Shown: one piece after another, positions 7,368 through 14,178 of the stretch
How positions within the stretch are numbered: position 1 is the stretch's first letter
How the letters are laid out: the number at the start of each line of letters is the position of its first letter
Assembly (NCBI GenBank): GCA_002298925.1
Contig: DBMM01000037.1
Span: 1-18,320 of the forward strand
Origin: Geobacter sp. UBA698
Lineage (GTDB): Bacteria > Desulfobacterota > Desulfuromonadia > Geobacterales > Pseudopelobacteraceae
Length of the DNA: 18,320 bases
Direction: 5' to 3'
The notes under the pieces: model-generated
What the model was told of the DNA's origin: nothing
The model's input: the letters and a program-made list of their open reading frames with translations, nothing else
Database searches by the model: none
Made by a program: the position numbers and the translations under genes

Positions 7368-8541
7368 ACTGGAATATCGCTGCAAGCGGCTGCAGGAGCT
7401 GATGGCTGGTGAGGGGCTGCACGCGGTCATCATCGTGCAGAATGCTGATCTGTTTTATTTTACTGGTACCGTGCAGAGCGGATGTCTGTATGTGCCGCTG
7501 CAGGGACAGCCGCTATACATGGTGCGCAAAGATTTTGGCCGGGCGCGCATGGAGTCGGGCCTGAGGGAAATCATGCCTTTCGGGACACAGAAAGACATCC
7601 CTGCCAAGCTTGCCGAATACGGCTATCCCGAGCCGAAACGTATCGGGCTGGAGCTGGATGTTTTGCCGGTCAACCTTTTCGAGCGCTATAGAAATATTTA
7701 TCCCCAAGCAGCCTATGTGGATGCCACCCCTTTGATTCGCCGGGTGCGCATGATCAAGACGCACTATGAAATCCACCTAATGAAGGATGCTGCCGATCAG
7801 TTGGACAAGGTTTATCAGCGGGCTTGTCAGGTCGTGCGTCCGGGCATGACCGATCTTGAGTTGTCAGCGGAACTGGAACACACAGCCAGAACATTCGGGC
7901 ATCAGGGACTTGTACGTATGCGCGGTTTTAATTCGGATATTTTTTTCGGGCATGTGTTTTCTGGTACAGACAGCGCCGTGCCATCCTACTCCGATGCGCC
8001 GCTCGGCGGTATGGGGGGCAATCCCTCCTTCGGGCAGGGGGCCGGCTTGAAGCGGATTGAACCGAACGAACCTTTGATAGTCGATTTTGCAGGCTGTGTT
8101 GACGGTTATCTGGTCGATCAGACCAGGGTGTTGGCCATTGGTGCTGTATCGGACCGGCTGGTTAGGGGTTACGAAAACATGCTTCAGGTTCAGGAGCTGA
8201 TGAAGCAGATTGCGTTGCCCGGAATACCCTGGGGGCATGTCTATGACGAGTGTCTGGCCCTGGCCCGGCGCATGGGCTATGCCGACAATTTCATGGGTGC
8301 GGCGGGGGCACAGGTCTCCTTCATCGGCCATGGTCTCGGCATCGAAATTGACGAGTACCCTTTTCTGGCCCGTGGGTTTGACAAGATGGTGCTGGAAGTT
8401 GGCATGGCGTTCGCCTTCGAACCGAAATTGGTGTTTCCGGGGGAGGGGGCCATCGGCATTGAAAACAGCTTTTATCTCAGTAATGACGGGCTTAAACAAC
8501 TGACCTACTCCAGTGAAGAATTGAAAGTTATATATTTTTAA
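7345..8541 (+). CDS. M24-family metallopeptidase (Xaa-Pro aminopeptidase-like)
   Basis: This 398-residue cytoplasmic protein has the creatinase/prolidase architecture: an N-terminal creatinase-type domain (about 1-140) and a C-terminal pita-bread catalytic domain (about 150-390). All five expected metal ligands are visible: D247 and D258 (VDFAGCVDGYLVDQTR), H329 (GHGLGIEID), E359 (FAFEPKLVF) and E373 (GIENSFYL), so a dinuclear-metal hydrolase acting on peptides with proline at P1' is likely. Related folds such as creatinase are possible. The ATG at 7345 is preceded by GAGGAGG with good spacing; a longer in-frame ATG at 7207 would lie inside the acyl-CoA ligase remnant and is unlikely. The gene overlaps that remnant by 23 nt. 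No terminator is evident after the stop. Confidence 0.9.
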   Translation: MRLTPATELEYRCKRLQELMAGEGLHAVIIVQNADLFYFTGTVQSGCLYVPLQGQPLYMVRKDFGRARMESGLREIMPFGTQKDIPAKLAEYGYPEPKRIGLELDVLPVNLFERYRNIYPQAAYVDATPLIRRVRMIKTHYEIHLMKDAADQLDKVYQRACQVVRPGMTDLELSAELEHTARTFGHQGLVRMRGFNSDIFFGHVFSGTDSAVPSYSDAPLGGMGGNPSFGQGAGLKRIEPNEPLIVDFAGCVDGYLVDQTRVLAIGAVSDRLVRGYENMLQVQELMKQIALPGIPWGHVYDECLALARRMGYADNFMGAAGAQVSFIGHGLGIEIDEYPFLARGFDKMVLEVGMAFAFEPKLVFPGEGAIGIENSFYLSNDGLKQLTYSSEELKVIYF

Positions 8542-8788
8542 CCCCACCCAAAATTTTTTGTTGCATTTTGCCGCGGCTGTCGATATAACTACCTCAGAAA
8601 TTGTATACAGTATCCTAAAAAAAGATTTTTTGTTGCGGCAACTGATTGTTCTGGTAAGCTTTTAAGCGTGTATACTGCTTAAAATTGAAAGGGCAAATGG
8701 AAATCTGGCAAAAATCTTAACGGGATTTGGCAGCACCGGTTAATCCGGCATCATAGTACAAACCCACACCACGAAAGGAGAGTACCAG
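8542..8788 (+). promoter_or_regulatory. Complex promoter region of citrate synthase
   Basis: The 247 bases upstream of citrate synthase are packed with ordered elements. A 12-bp direct repeat ATTTTTTGTTGC occurs at 8553-8564 and 8625-8636, 72 bp apart. A sigma-70-like pair TTGCAT (8561-8566) and TATAAC (8584-8589) with 17-nt spacing starts in the first copy. ATTGTATACAGT (8600-8611), a 10/12 palindrome, sits at the expected start site of that promoter. GTTGC-G-GCAAC (8632-8642) overlaps the second repeat. A larger inverted repeat has arms TTTTAAGC (8660-8667) and GCTTAAAA (8677-8684) around GTGTATACT; it contains a second GTATAC and a good -10 hexamer, TATACT (8671-8676). This looks like a repressible, possibly dual promoter. 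G. sulfurreducens citrate synthase is known to be transcriptionally repressed (HgtR has been described); which protein binds here is unknown. AAAGGAG lies 8 nt before the ATG. Confidence 0.55.
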
Positions 8789-10111
8789 ATGGCATTGAAA
8801 GACACCCTGAAGCAGAAGATTGAGGCACACCGTCCCCGCATCACCAAGCTCGTGAAGGAATTTGGAAGTGTTGTCATCGACCAGGTAACCATCGATCAGT
8901 GCATTGGTGGCGCCCGTGACGTCAAGTGTCTTGTAACCGACATCTCCTACCTGGATGCCCAGGAAGGGATCCGCTTCCGCGGCAAGACCATCCCCGAGAC
9001 CTTTGAGGCACTGCCCAAGGCCGCTGGATCCAAGTACCCTACTGTCGAATCTTTCTGGTACTTCCTACTGATCGGTGAAGTCCCCACCCAGGCTCAGGTG
9101 GACGAAGTCGTGGCTGAGTGGAAAACCCGTCAGGCAGTCCCCCAGTACGTGTTCGATGCAATCCGTGCCCTGCCGAGGGAAAGCCATCCGATGGTAATGC
9201 TGTCCGTCGCTATGCTGGCCTTGCAGAAGGATTCCAAGTTCGCCGCGTTCTACAACTCTGGCAAGTTCAACAAGATGACCGCCTGGGAATCCGTGTATGA
9301 GGATGCCAGCGACATCGTGGCCCGTATCCCGATTATCGCTGCCTTCATCTACAACCTCAAGTTCAGGGGCGATAAGCAGATTGCCATCGATCCCAAGCTC
9401 GACATGGGTGCCAACTTTGCCCATATGATCGGCCAGTGCGAAGAGTACAAGGACGTGGCCCGCATGTACTTCATTCTGCACTCCGACCATGAGTCCGGCA
9501 ACGTTTCGGCCCACACCACCCACCTGGTGCATTCGGCTCTCTCCGATCCTTACTATGCATACTCCGCAGGCCTGAACGGTCTGGCCGGTCCGCTGCACGG
9601 CTTGGCCAATCAGGAAGTTCTCGACTGGACCATGAAGTTCCAGGAGAAATACTGCAAAGGCGTGGAACCGACCAAGGAACTCGTCACCAAGGCACTCTGG
9701 GATACCCTCAATGCCGGCCAGGTCATTCCGGGCTATGGTCACGCTGTTCTTCGCAAGACTGATCCGCGCTACATGTCACAGCGTGAATTCTGTCTCAACA
9801 CCCCCGGTCTCAAGGACGATCCGCTGTTCAAGCTGGTTGCCATGATCTTTGAAGTTGCTCCGGGCGTTCTTACCGAGCACGGCAAGACCAAGAATCCCTG
9901 GCCGAACGTTGATGCACAGTCCGGTGTTATCCAGTGGTACTATGGCCTTAAGGAATGGGACTTCTACACCGTTCTGTTCGGCGTCGGTCGCGCCCTTGGC
10001 TGCATGGCCAACATCACCTGGGACCGTGGGTTGGGTTACGCTATTGAGCGTCCCAAGTCAGTCACAACAGCAATGCTGGAGAAGTGGGCCGCTGAGGGTG
10101 GTCGCAAGTAG
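8789..10111 (+). CDS. gltA: Citrate synthase, eukaryotic (mitochondrial) type
   Basis: This 440-residue enzyme condenses acetyl-CoA with oxaloacetate to citrate, the entry step for acetate oxidation. It is of the eukaryotic mitochondrial type rather than the usual bacterial hexameric type. The three catalytic residues are all in place: H270 (AGPLHGLANQEV), H318 (PGYGHAVLRKTDPRY) and D375 (NPWPNVDAQSGV), corresponding to pig H274, H320 and D375. Geobacteraceae are known for this unusual citrate synthase, which strongly supports the placement of the window. The residue after the catalytic D375-Ala pair is Gln where mitochondrial enzymes usually have His (VDAHSG). The ATG follows AAAGGAG by 8 nt. 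Codon use looks strongly biased (frequent AAG, CTG, GGC), in keeping with high expression. It is monocistronic: an elaborate promoter lies upstream and a strong terminator 25 nt after the stop. Confidence 0.97.
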   Translation: MALKDTLKQKIEAHRPRITKLVKEFGSVVIDQVTIDQCIGGARDVKCLVTDISYLDAQEGIRFRGKTIPETFEALPKAAGSKYPTVESFWYFLLIGEVPTQAQVDEVVAEWKTRQAVPQYVFDAIRALPRESHPMVMLSVAMLALQKDSKFAAFYNSGKFNKMTAWESVYEDASDIVARIPIIAAFIYNLKFRGDKQIAIDPKLDMGANFAHMIGQCEEYKDVARMYFILHSDHESGNVSAHTTHLVHSALSDPYYAYSAGLNGLAGPLHGLANQEVLDWTMKFQEKYCKGVEPTKELVTKALWDTLNAGQVIPGYGHAVLRKTDPRYMSQREFCLNTPGLKDDPLFKLVAMIFEVAPGVLTEHGKTKNPWPNVDAQSGVIQWYYGLKEWDFYTVLFGVGRALGCMANITWDRGLGYAIERPKSVTTAMLEKWAAEGGRK

Positions 10112-10136
10112 TCCTGGATCAACTTAATGATTGTAG

Positions 10137-10172
10137 AAAAATGGGGATGCGGCAACGCATCCCCATTTTTTT
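10137..10172. terminator. Very strong intrinsic terminator after gltA
   Basis: A 15-bp perfect stem, AAAAATGGGGATGCG (10137-10151) with CGCATCCCCATTTTT (10156-10170), is closed by a GCAA tetraloop and continues into seven T residues (10166-10172). The A-run on the left arm makes it symmetrical, so it could work in both directions, but the genes on both sides read rightwards. It ends the citrate synthase transcript. Confidence 0.93.
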
Positions 10173-10312
10173 GTACTTGCATAATTTCGAGAGTAGGGTA
10201 TAAAAAGACAATATTTGTCGTATTTGCAGATTTAAATAAATTCGGATCCGGTTGCATATTATTAAACCAGCCGCTATGTGGTATACCCAACCCAAAAAAG
10301 GAGGAATCACCA

Positions 10313-10693
10313 ATGCCTAAATTGCTCGAAGTCTACAAATGTGCTCTGTGCGGTAATATTGTCGAAGTTATTCATGCTGGCGGAGGAGAGTTGGTCTGCT
10401 GCGGCGAACCGATGTCCCTGTCAATCGAAAATACCGTGGATGCGGCTAAAGAGAAGCATGTGCCGGTAATCGAGGTTGGTACGGGAGTCGTGAAAGTCAC
10501 GGTTGGCAGTCTGCCGCACCCCATGGAGGAGAAGCATTATATCGAGTGGATTGAATTGATTGCCGACGGCAAGTCTTATCGTCAGTTTCTTAATCCTGGC
10601 GAGGTGGCCACAGCAACCTTCAATGTCACGGCCAAGACACTCACTGCCCGTGAGTACTGTAATCTGCACGGTCTCTGGTCTGCCCAGGCCTGA
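10313..10693 (+). CDS. dfx: Desulfoferrodoxin (two-iron superoxide reductase)
   Basis: This 126-residue protein reduces superoxide to hydrogen peroxide without forming oxygen, a defence typical of anaerobes. The N-terminal desulforedoxin-like domain (1-36) carries the FeCys4 ligands C10, C13, C29 and C30 (CALC...CC). The catalytic Fe(His)4Cys site is complete: H49 preceded by E47-K48 (EKHVPVIE), H69, H75, C116 and H119 (EYCNLHGLW). Both centres are intact, so it is the 2Fe class. The start is set by AGGAGG eight nucleotides before the ATG at 10313; the frame is open further upstream to 10127, but that part runs through the gltA terminator. It stands alone between two terminators. The leader contains GTATAC (10281-10286) in a GGTATACC context just before the ribosome site. 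The electron donor (rubredoxin in relatives) is not encoded here. Confidence 0.96.
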   Translation: MPKLLEVYKCALCGNIVEVIHAGGGELVCCGEPMSLSIENTVDAAKEKHVPVIEVGTGVVKVTVGSLPHPMEEKHYIEWIELIADGKSYRQFLNPGEVATATFNVTAKTLTAREYCNLHGLWSAQA

Positions 10694-10755
10694 TTCGTTG
10701 CTTTAATGCTGATTTGACGGATATCAAATCTAAATTGGTCTGCAAACGTATAATC

Positions 10756-10789
10756 AAGGGGACAGTCTTAACAGACGGTCCCTTTTTTT
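10756..10789 (+). terminator. Intrinsic terminator after superoxide reductase
   Basis: GGGAC-A-GTCT (10759-10768) pairs with AGAC-G-GTCCC (10773-10782) through one A/G mismatch and a TAAC loop. The stem extends through flanking A/G-T pairs, and seven T residues follow (10783-10789). It starts about 60 nt after the stop of the superoxide reductase gene and insulates it from lptF. Confidence 0.85.
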
Positions 10790-10909
10790 GGTTTCATGGT
10801 TACTCCGATTTTGCATTAGCGTTCGAAATAGCGACTGTCCTGTAAACTATTGGTGTTTTCACGCCAGCTCACTTTACACCCGGCCTCTGCTCATGTATCA
10901 TCTCAGGCG

Positions 10910-12055
10910 ATGAAACGTCTGCTCAGTCTCTACATAATCCGCGAAATTGCCTCTCTTTTCACGCTTGGCATCATAGTATTTACTCTGATACTGCTGATGG
11001 GGCGACTGATCAAACTGACCGACCTGGTGATATCGCGCGGGGTTCCGTTGTCGCAAGTATCCAGAATGATAGCGTATTTGATGCCATCTTTTCTGGTTTT
11101 CACCATTCCCATGGCCTTTCTGCTGGCAGTATTGCTGGCATTCGGTCGGCTTTCAGCTGATAACGAAATCACAGTAATGAAGGCATGTGGCATTAGTCTC
11201 GTGCAGCTTATGCCGCCGGTGCTTTTCTGCGGACTGGTAGCCGCCCTGCTGACCCTGACTGCCGGTGTCCTGGGAGTTCCCTGGGGCAACAGTGCCTTCA
11301 AGCAACTCAGTTTCGAGGTGCTCCGGCAGAATGTTGCTGTCACAATCCGCGAGAAGGTTTTTTGGGACGATATTCCCGGCATCGTTTTGTATGCCGAGCA
11401 TTACGACGATGAACGGCACATCTTGAAAGGTGTCATCATTCATGATGGCCGCGACAGGCTGCGCCCGCTGACCATCTTTGCGGCGGACGGTGTGCTCGGC
11501 GGCGGATCCGGCCAACGGGATTTACGCCTGACCCTTAGCAATGGCAGCATTCATTCGGCCGGAAAGGGAAATGATTATAGGCTGGTCAGTTTCGGTGAAT
11601 ATATCATGACCATAGCTGCTCCAGGAAGCACAGGAGTCGGCCGAAGCGAACAGGATATGGCCATTGCCGAACTGTGGCAGCAGGTCGGAAATGGCGCTGT
11701 GCCAAGTCAGGCTCGCCTCAAGTCGGCTGCCGAACTGCACAGCCGCTTTGCCCTGCCATTTGCCTCGCTGGTGTTCGCCGTGCTGGCCGTGCCGCTGGGG
11801 ATGCAGAACCGCCGCTCCGGCAAATCTTCGGGCTTTTCCATCAGCATCGCTATCCTGCTGGCCTATTATATCCTCCTGTCCCTGCTGCGTACCCTGGCAG
11901 AGAGAGGCGCTATACCACCCGGGCTGGCCCTCTGGCTGCCCAATCTGATTTTTCTTGCCCTGGGGTGGTCACTGTTGAGGATGGCGTCGCTGGAACGCAG
12001 TTTCCCGTTTCCGTCGGTGGACATGTTCCAGCGGCTATTCCGGAAAAAGATCTGA
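10910..12055 (+). CDS. lptF: LPS export permease LptF
   Basis: This 381-residue protein is one of the two LptF/LptG (YjgP/YjgQ) permease subunits that, with the LptB ATPase, extract lipopolysaccharide from the inner membrane and pass it to the periplasmic Lpt bridge. It shows the family layout: three N-terminal transmembrane helices (about 10-32, 54-78, 97-118), a periplasmic jelly-roll domain (about 125-265) and three C-terminal helices (about 280-298, 308-328, 335-355). Typical signatures are YIIREI at the start, PSFLVFTIPMAFLLAVLLAFGRLSADNE in helix 2, and the LAVPLGMQNRRSGKS segment after helix 4. I chose the ATG at 10910, which gives a normal LptF N-terminus; an upstream TTG at 10850 would add 20 residues. 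Its ribosome site is weak (CAGG). The lptG start lies one base after its stop. lptA, lptB and lptC are not in the window. Confidence 0.93.
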   Translation: MKRLLSLYIIREIASLFTLGIIVFTLILLMGRLIKLTDLVISRGVPLSQVSRMIAYLMPSFLVFTIPMAFLLAVLLAFGRLSADNEITVMKACGISLVQLMPPVLFCGLVAALLTLTAGVLGVPWGNSAFKQLSFEVLRQNVAVTIREKVFWDDIPGIVLYAEHYDDERHILKGVIIHDGRDRLRPLTIFAADGVLGGGSGQRDLRLTLSNGSIHSAGKGNDYRLVSFGEYIMTIAAPGSTGVGRSEQDMAIAELWQQVGNGAVPSQARLKSAAELHSRFALPFASLVFAVLAVPLGMQNRRSGKSSGFSISIAILLAYYILLSLLRTLAERGAIPPGLALWLPNLIFLALGWSLLRMASLERSFPFPSVDMFQRLFRKKI

Positions 12056-12056
12056 G

Positions 12057-13136
12057 ATGGGTATCCTCAGTCGATACATAGCGCTGACCTGGCTGCGTCT
12101 GCTTGCCCTCTGCCTGGGCAGTTTCCTGGCGGTTTACCTGGTGCTGGATATGATGGACAAGATTCCGCGTTTTTTGCGTGCCGGCGGTGCTGCTGCCGAT
12201 ATCCTGCGTTATTTTGTTTATAAACTGCCTGAGATGGTCGGTCAGACCGCTTCGTTTTCGATACTGATGGCTACTCTGCTGACTTTCGGTCTGTTGTCGC
12301 GCAACAGCGAGATCATTGCCATGCGCAGCTGCGGTATCAGCCTGCCGCGAATTTCGCTGCCAATGTTGGGGCTGGGGCTGGCCGCCAGTCTGCTGCTGCT
12401 GGTCAATGCCGAAATGATTGTGCCGGGCAGTTATGAACGCATGTCACAGGTCGAACGGGTCAGTATTAAAAAGCAGGGCATGAATGCCGTCTTCAAGCGT
12501 AACAATATCTGGTTCAGGTCTGATGACATGATTCTGCAGGCTCTGCTGTTTAACCCCGAAACCAGAGCACTGAAAGGGGTTGTGATCTGGACCCTGGACA
12601 GCAGTATGAATCCGGTCAGCAGGATCGATGCCGTTTCGGCTGAATACCGCGCTGGACGCTGGACCCTGATCAATCCTGTTGTCAAGGATTTCAGTAGTGG
12701 TCGGGGGTTTGTTATGCGCACCCCGCCAGCCATGGAACTGGCCCTGAACCTGAAGGTCGATGATCTGCGTGTGCTTGACAATAATGCTGACAACATGAGT
12801 TACCGCAAACTGAAGGAATATGCCGACAGTCTGCACAAGGGCGGCTTCCAGGCCTATCGCTATCTGACGATGATGCACATCAAGCTTTCGGCCCCTTTTG
12901 CTGCCTTTGTGATGGTTATTCTCGGTATACCTTTTGCCCTGCGCAGCAGCCGCTCGGGCGGTGTCGCGCTGGGGATCGGCGCCAGCATCGGCATCGGTTT
13001 TGCCTACTTTGTGGTCAACGCGGTGCTGTTGTCCTACGGCCGCAGCGGTGTTTTGCCGCCGATTGTTGCGGCCTGGGGGGCAAACTTTCTGTTTGTTCTG
13101 AGTGGGGTCTGGCTGGCGATGACCGTCAGGAACTGA
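12057..13136 (+). CDS. lptG: LPS export permease LptG
   Basis: The second Lpt permease subunit, 359 residues, repeats the LptF architecture: helices at about 10-32, 60-80 and 98-118, a periplasmic domain (about 120-265) and helices at about 280-300, 305-325 and 335-357. The LptG-type start (LSRYIALTWLRLL, YLVLDMMDKIPRF), the segment TASFSILMATLLTFGLLSRNSEIIAMRSCGIS and the GIPFALRSSRSGG segment after helix 4 are recognisable. It pairs with LptF to form the membrane gate for LPS. Its ATG is one base after the lptF stop, with a GGAAAAAGA element inside lptF as the likely ribosome site, so translation is coupled. A TIG-domain protein gene follows immediately. Confidence 0.93.
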   Translation: MGILSRYIALTWLRLLALCLGSFLAVYLVLDMMDKIPRFLRAGGAAADILRYFVYKLPEMVGQTASFSILMATLLTFGLLSRNSEIIAMRSCGISLPRISLPMLGLGLAASLLLLVNAEMIVPGSYERMSQVERVSIKKQGMNAVFKRNNIWFRSDDMILQALLFNPETRALKGVVIWTLDSSMNPVSRIDAVSAEYRAGRWTLINPVVKDFSSGRGFVMRTPPAMELALNLKVDDLRVLDNNADNMSYRKLKEYADSLHKGGFQAYRYLTMMHIKLSAPFAAFVMVILGIPFALRSSRSGGVALGIGASIGIGFAYFVVNAVLLSYGRSGVLPPIVAAWGANFLFVLSGVWLAMTVRN

Positions 13137-13176
13137 CATGGCGGGAACTCTGAGAGGATACATGGGAGGAGTTGCG

Positions 13177-14112
13177 ATGATGCGCAGAACATCTGTGACT
13201 GTTGTGCTGATGCTGTTAGGCTTCATGACTACGGGTACCGTGTTTTCAGCCGAACGGCCGCAGCGGGTCAAGCAGGGGGGCGCGCCTGGCCCTGCGCCTG
13301 CCACATCGGTGCCCGCTCCGACTGTGCTCAGCATCATCCCGGCTCAGATCGAACCGGGGATGCGAGTAATGATATACGGTTCCGGTTTTGGCGAACGTGC
13401 CAGTGTGTTTCTGGGAAGTGTGGAAATCCCTGCCAAAATCACCGACGGCAGGCAGGCTGAATTCATCGTTCCGGCTCAGATGGAGGCGGGCCTGTATGCC
13501 CTGTATGTCAAGCGCTCGGACGGCTCGGCCGGCCGGGTCTACAATTTCACAGTGCTTCCCCTGCGTCCGGTACTGAACCTCCTTTCTCCCGACCATATAA
13601 ATTCCTGCGCCCAGGGGCGGGAGCGTGAAGTGACCGCCCAGGGAAAGAATTTTACGGAACATTCCCAGCTCTTTTTTGACGGGGCTGTCATCCGCAGCAC
13701 TCTGGCTTCATCTGATGCGCTCAGCTTCAGCGTGCCGCAGGTGGCGGGCGGACTTCATCAGGTGATGGTCAAGAATTCGTCCGAAAATGCCTCGGCGCCC
13801 ATGGCGCTGGCTATCGAGACCAAGCCGGAAATCAGTCAGGTAACAGTTGGTAACGAGTATGTGAACTACTATGAGTTGGTAATCGAAGGCAGGAACTTCC
13901 AGCAGAATTCATCAATATATGTCGACGGCATGAGGGTCGGCGGCCGTGGCGGTCAGGAGACGTTGGAGCAGCGTGAAAAGCTGATCTATGTTGACTGCAC
14001 GCGGCTAATCTACCAGCGCCATCCCTATTCGCCGGTCAACAAGGACTTCCGCCTCCAGGTGGTCAATCAGGATGGAGAGGGGAGTCAGGTGGTGAATGTA
14101 ACCGCGCCGTAA
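13177..14112 (+). CDS. Secreted protein with three IPT/TIG-like domains
   Basis: This protein of about 311 residues begins with a signal peptide (basic MMRR, hydrophobic core, ...GTVFSA before the mature part at about residue 26), then a Pro/Ala-rich linker (about 27-47). Three Ig-like repeats of IPT/TIG type follow (about 48-127, 128-214, 215-311). Each begins with Pro plus a hydrophobic strand and carries the G-x-(G/N)-F turn: YGSGFGERASVFLG, AQGKNFTEHSQLFFDG and IEGRNFQQNSSIYVDG. There is no lipobox and no C-terminal membrane anchor, so a periplasmic or exported soluble protein is likely. GGGAGGAG favours the tandem ATGs at 13177/13180; an ATG at 13138, one base after the lptG stop, also has a possible ribosome site (AGGAA) and would lengthen the N-terminus by 13 residues. 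Coupling to lptFG suggests a link with the outer envelope, which is inference. Its function is unknown. Confidence 0.82.
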   Translation: MMRRTSVTVVLMLLGFMTTGTVFSAERPQRVKQGGAPGPAPATSVPAPTVLSIIPAQIEPGMRVMIYGSGFGERASVFLGSVEIPAKITDGRQAEFIVPAQMEAGLYALYVKRSDGSAGRVYNFTVLPLRPVLNLLSPDHINSCAQGREREVTAQGKNFTEHSQLFFDGAVIRSTLASSDALSFSVPQVAGGLHQVMVKNSSENASAPMALAIETKPEISQVTVGNEYVNYYELVIEGRNFQQNSSIYVDGMRVGGRGGQETLEQREKLIYVDCTRLIYQRHPYSPVNKDFRLQVVNQDGEGSQVVNVTAP

Positions 14113-14178
14113 GTGCGGGGACCTGGGACCTGGGACGAGGGACGAGAAAAATTCTTTACTTGTCCCCAGTCCCCAGTC
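14113..14178. repeat. GGGAC-type heptamer repeats forming a bidirectional hairpin
   Basis: The whole gap between two convergent genes consists of four tandem heptamers, GGGACCT twice and GGGACGA twice (14118-14145), an A/T-rich centre (aaaaattcttta) and then, in inverse orientation, two CCCCAGT heptamers (14164-14177). The two sides can pair in several registers to give a G/C-rich hairpin with a weak U/A loop. The position between facing stop codons fits a bidirectional terminator. The regular heptamer pattern is more like a dispersed intergenic repeat family than an ordinary terminator. Confidence 0.7.

Noticed and set aside
7864..8547. Minus-strand 227-codon ORF opposite the M24 peptidase
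   Set aside because: It is a shadow of a well-supported gene, with no recognisable domain.
9065..9742. Minus-strand 225-codon ORF opposite citrate synthase
   Set aside because: It is an antisense shadow caused by codon bias in gltA.
10127..10312. 62-residue N-terminal extension of superoxide reductase
   Set aside because: It would translate through the gltA terminator, and the normal 126-residue protein has an excellent ribosome site.
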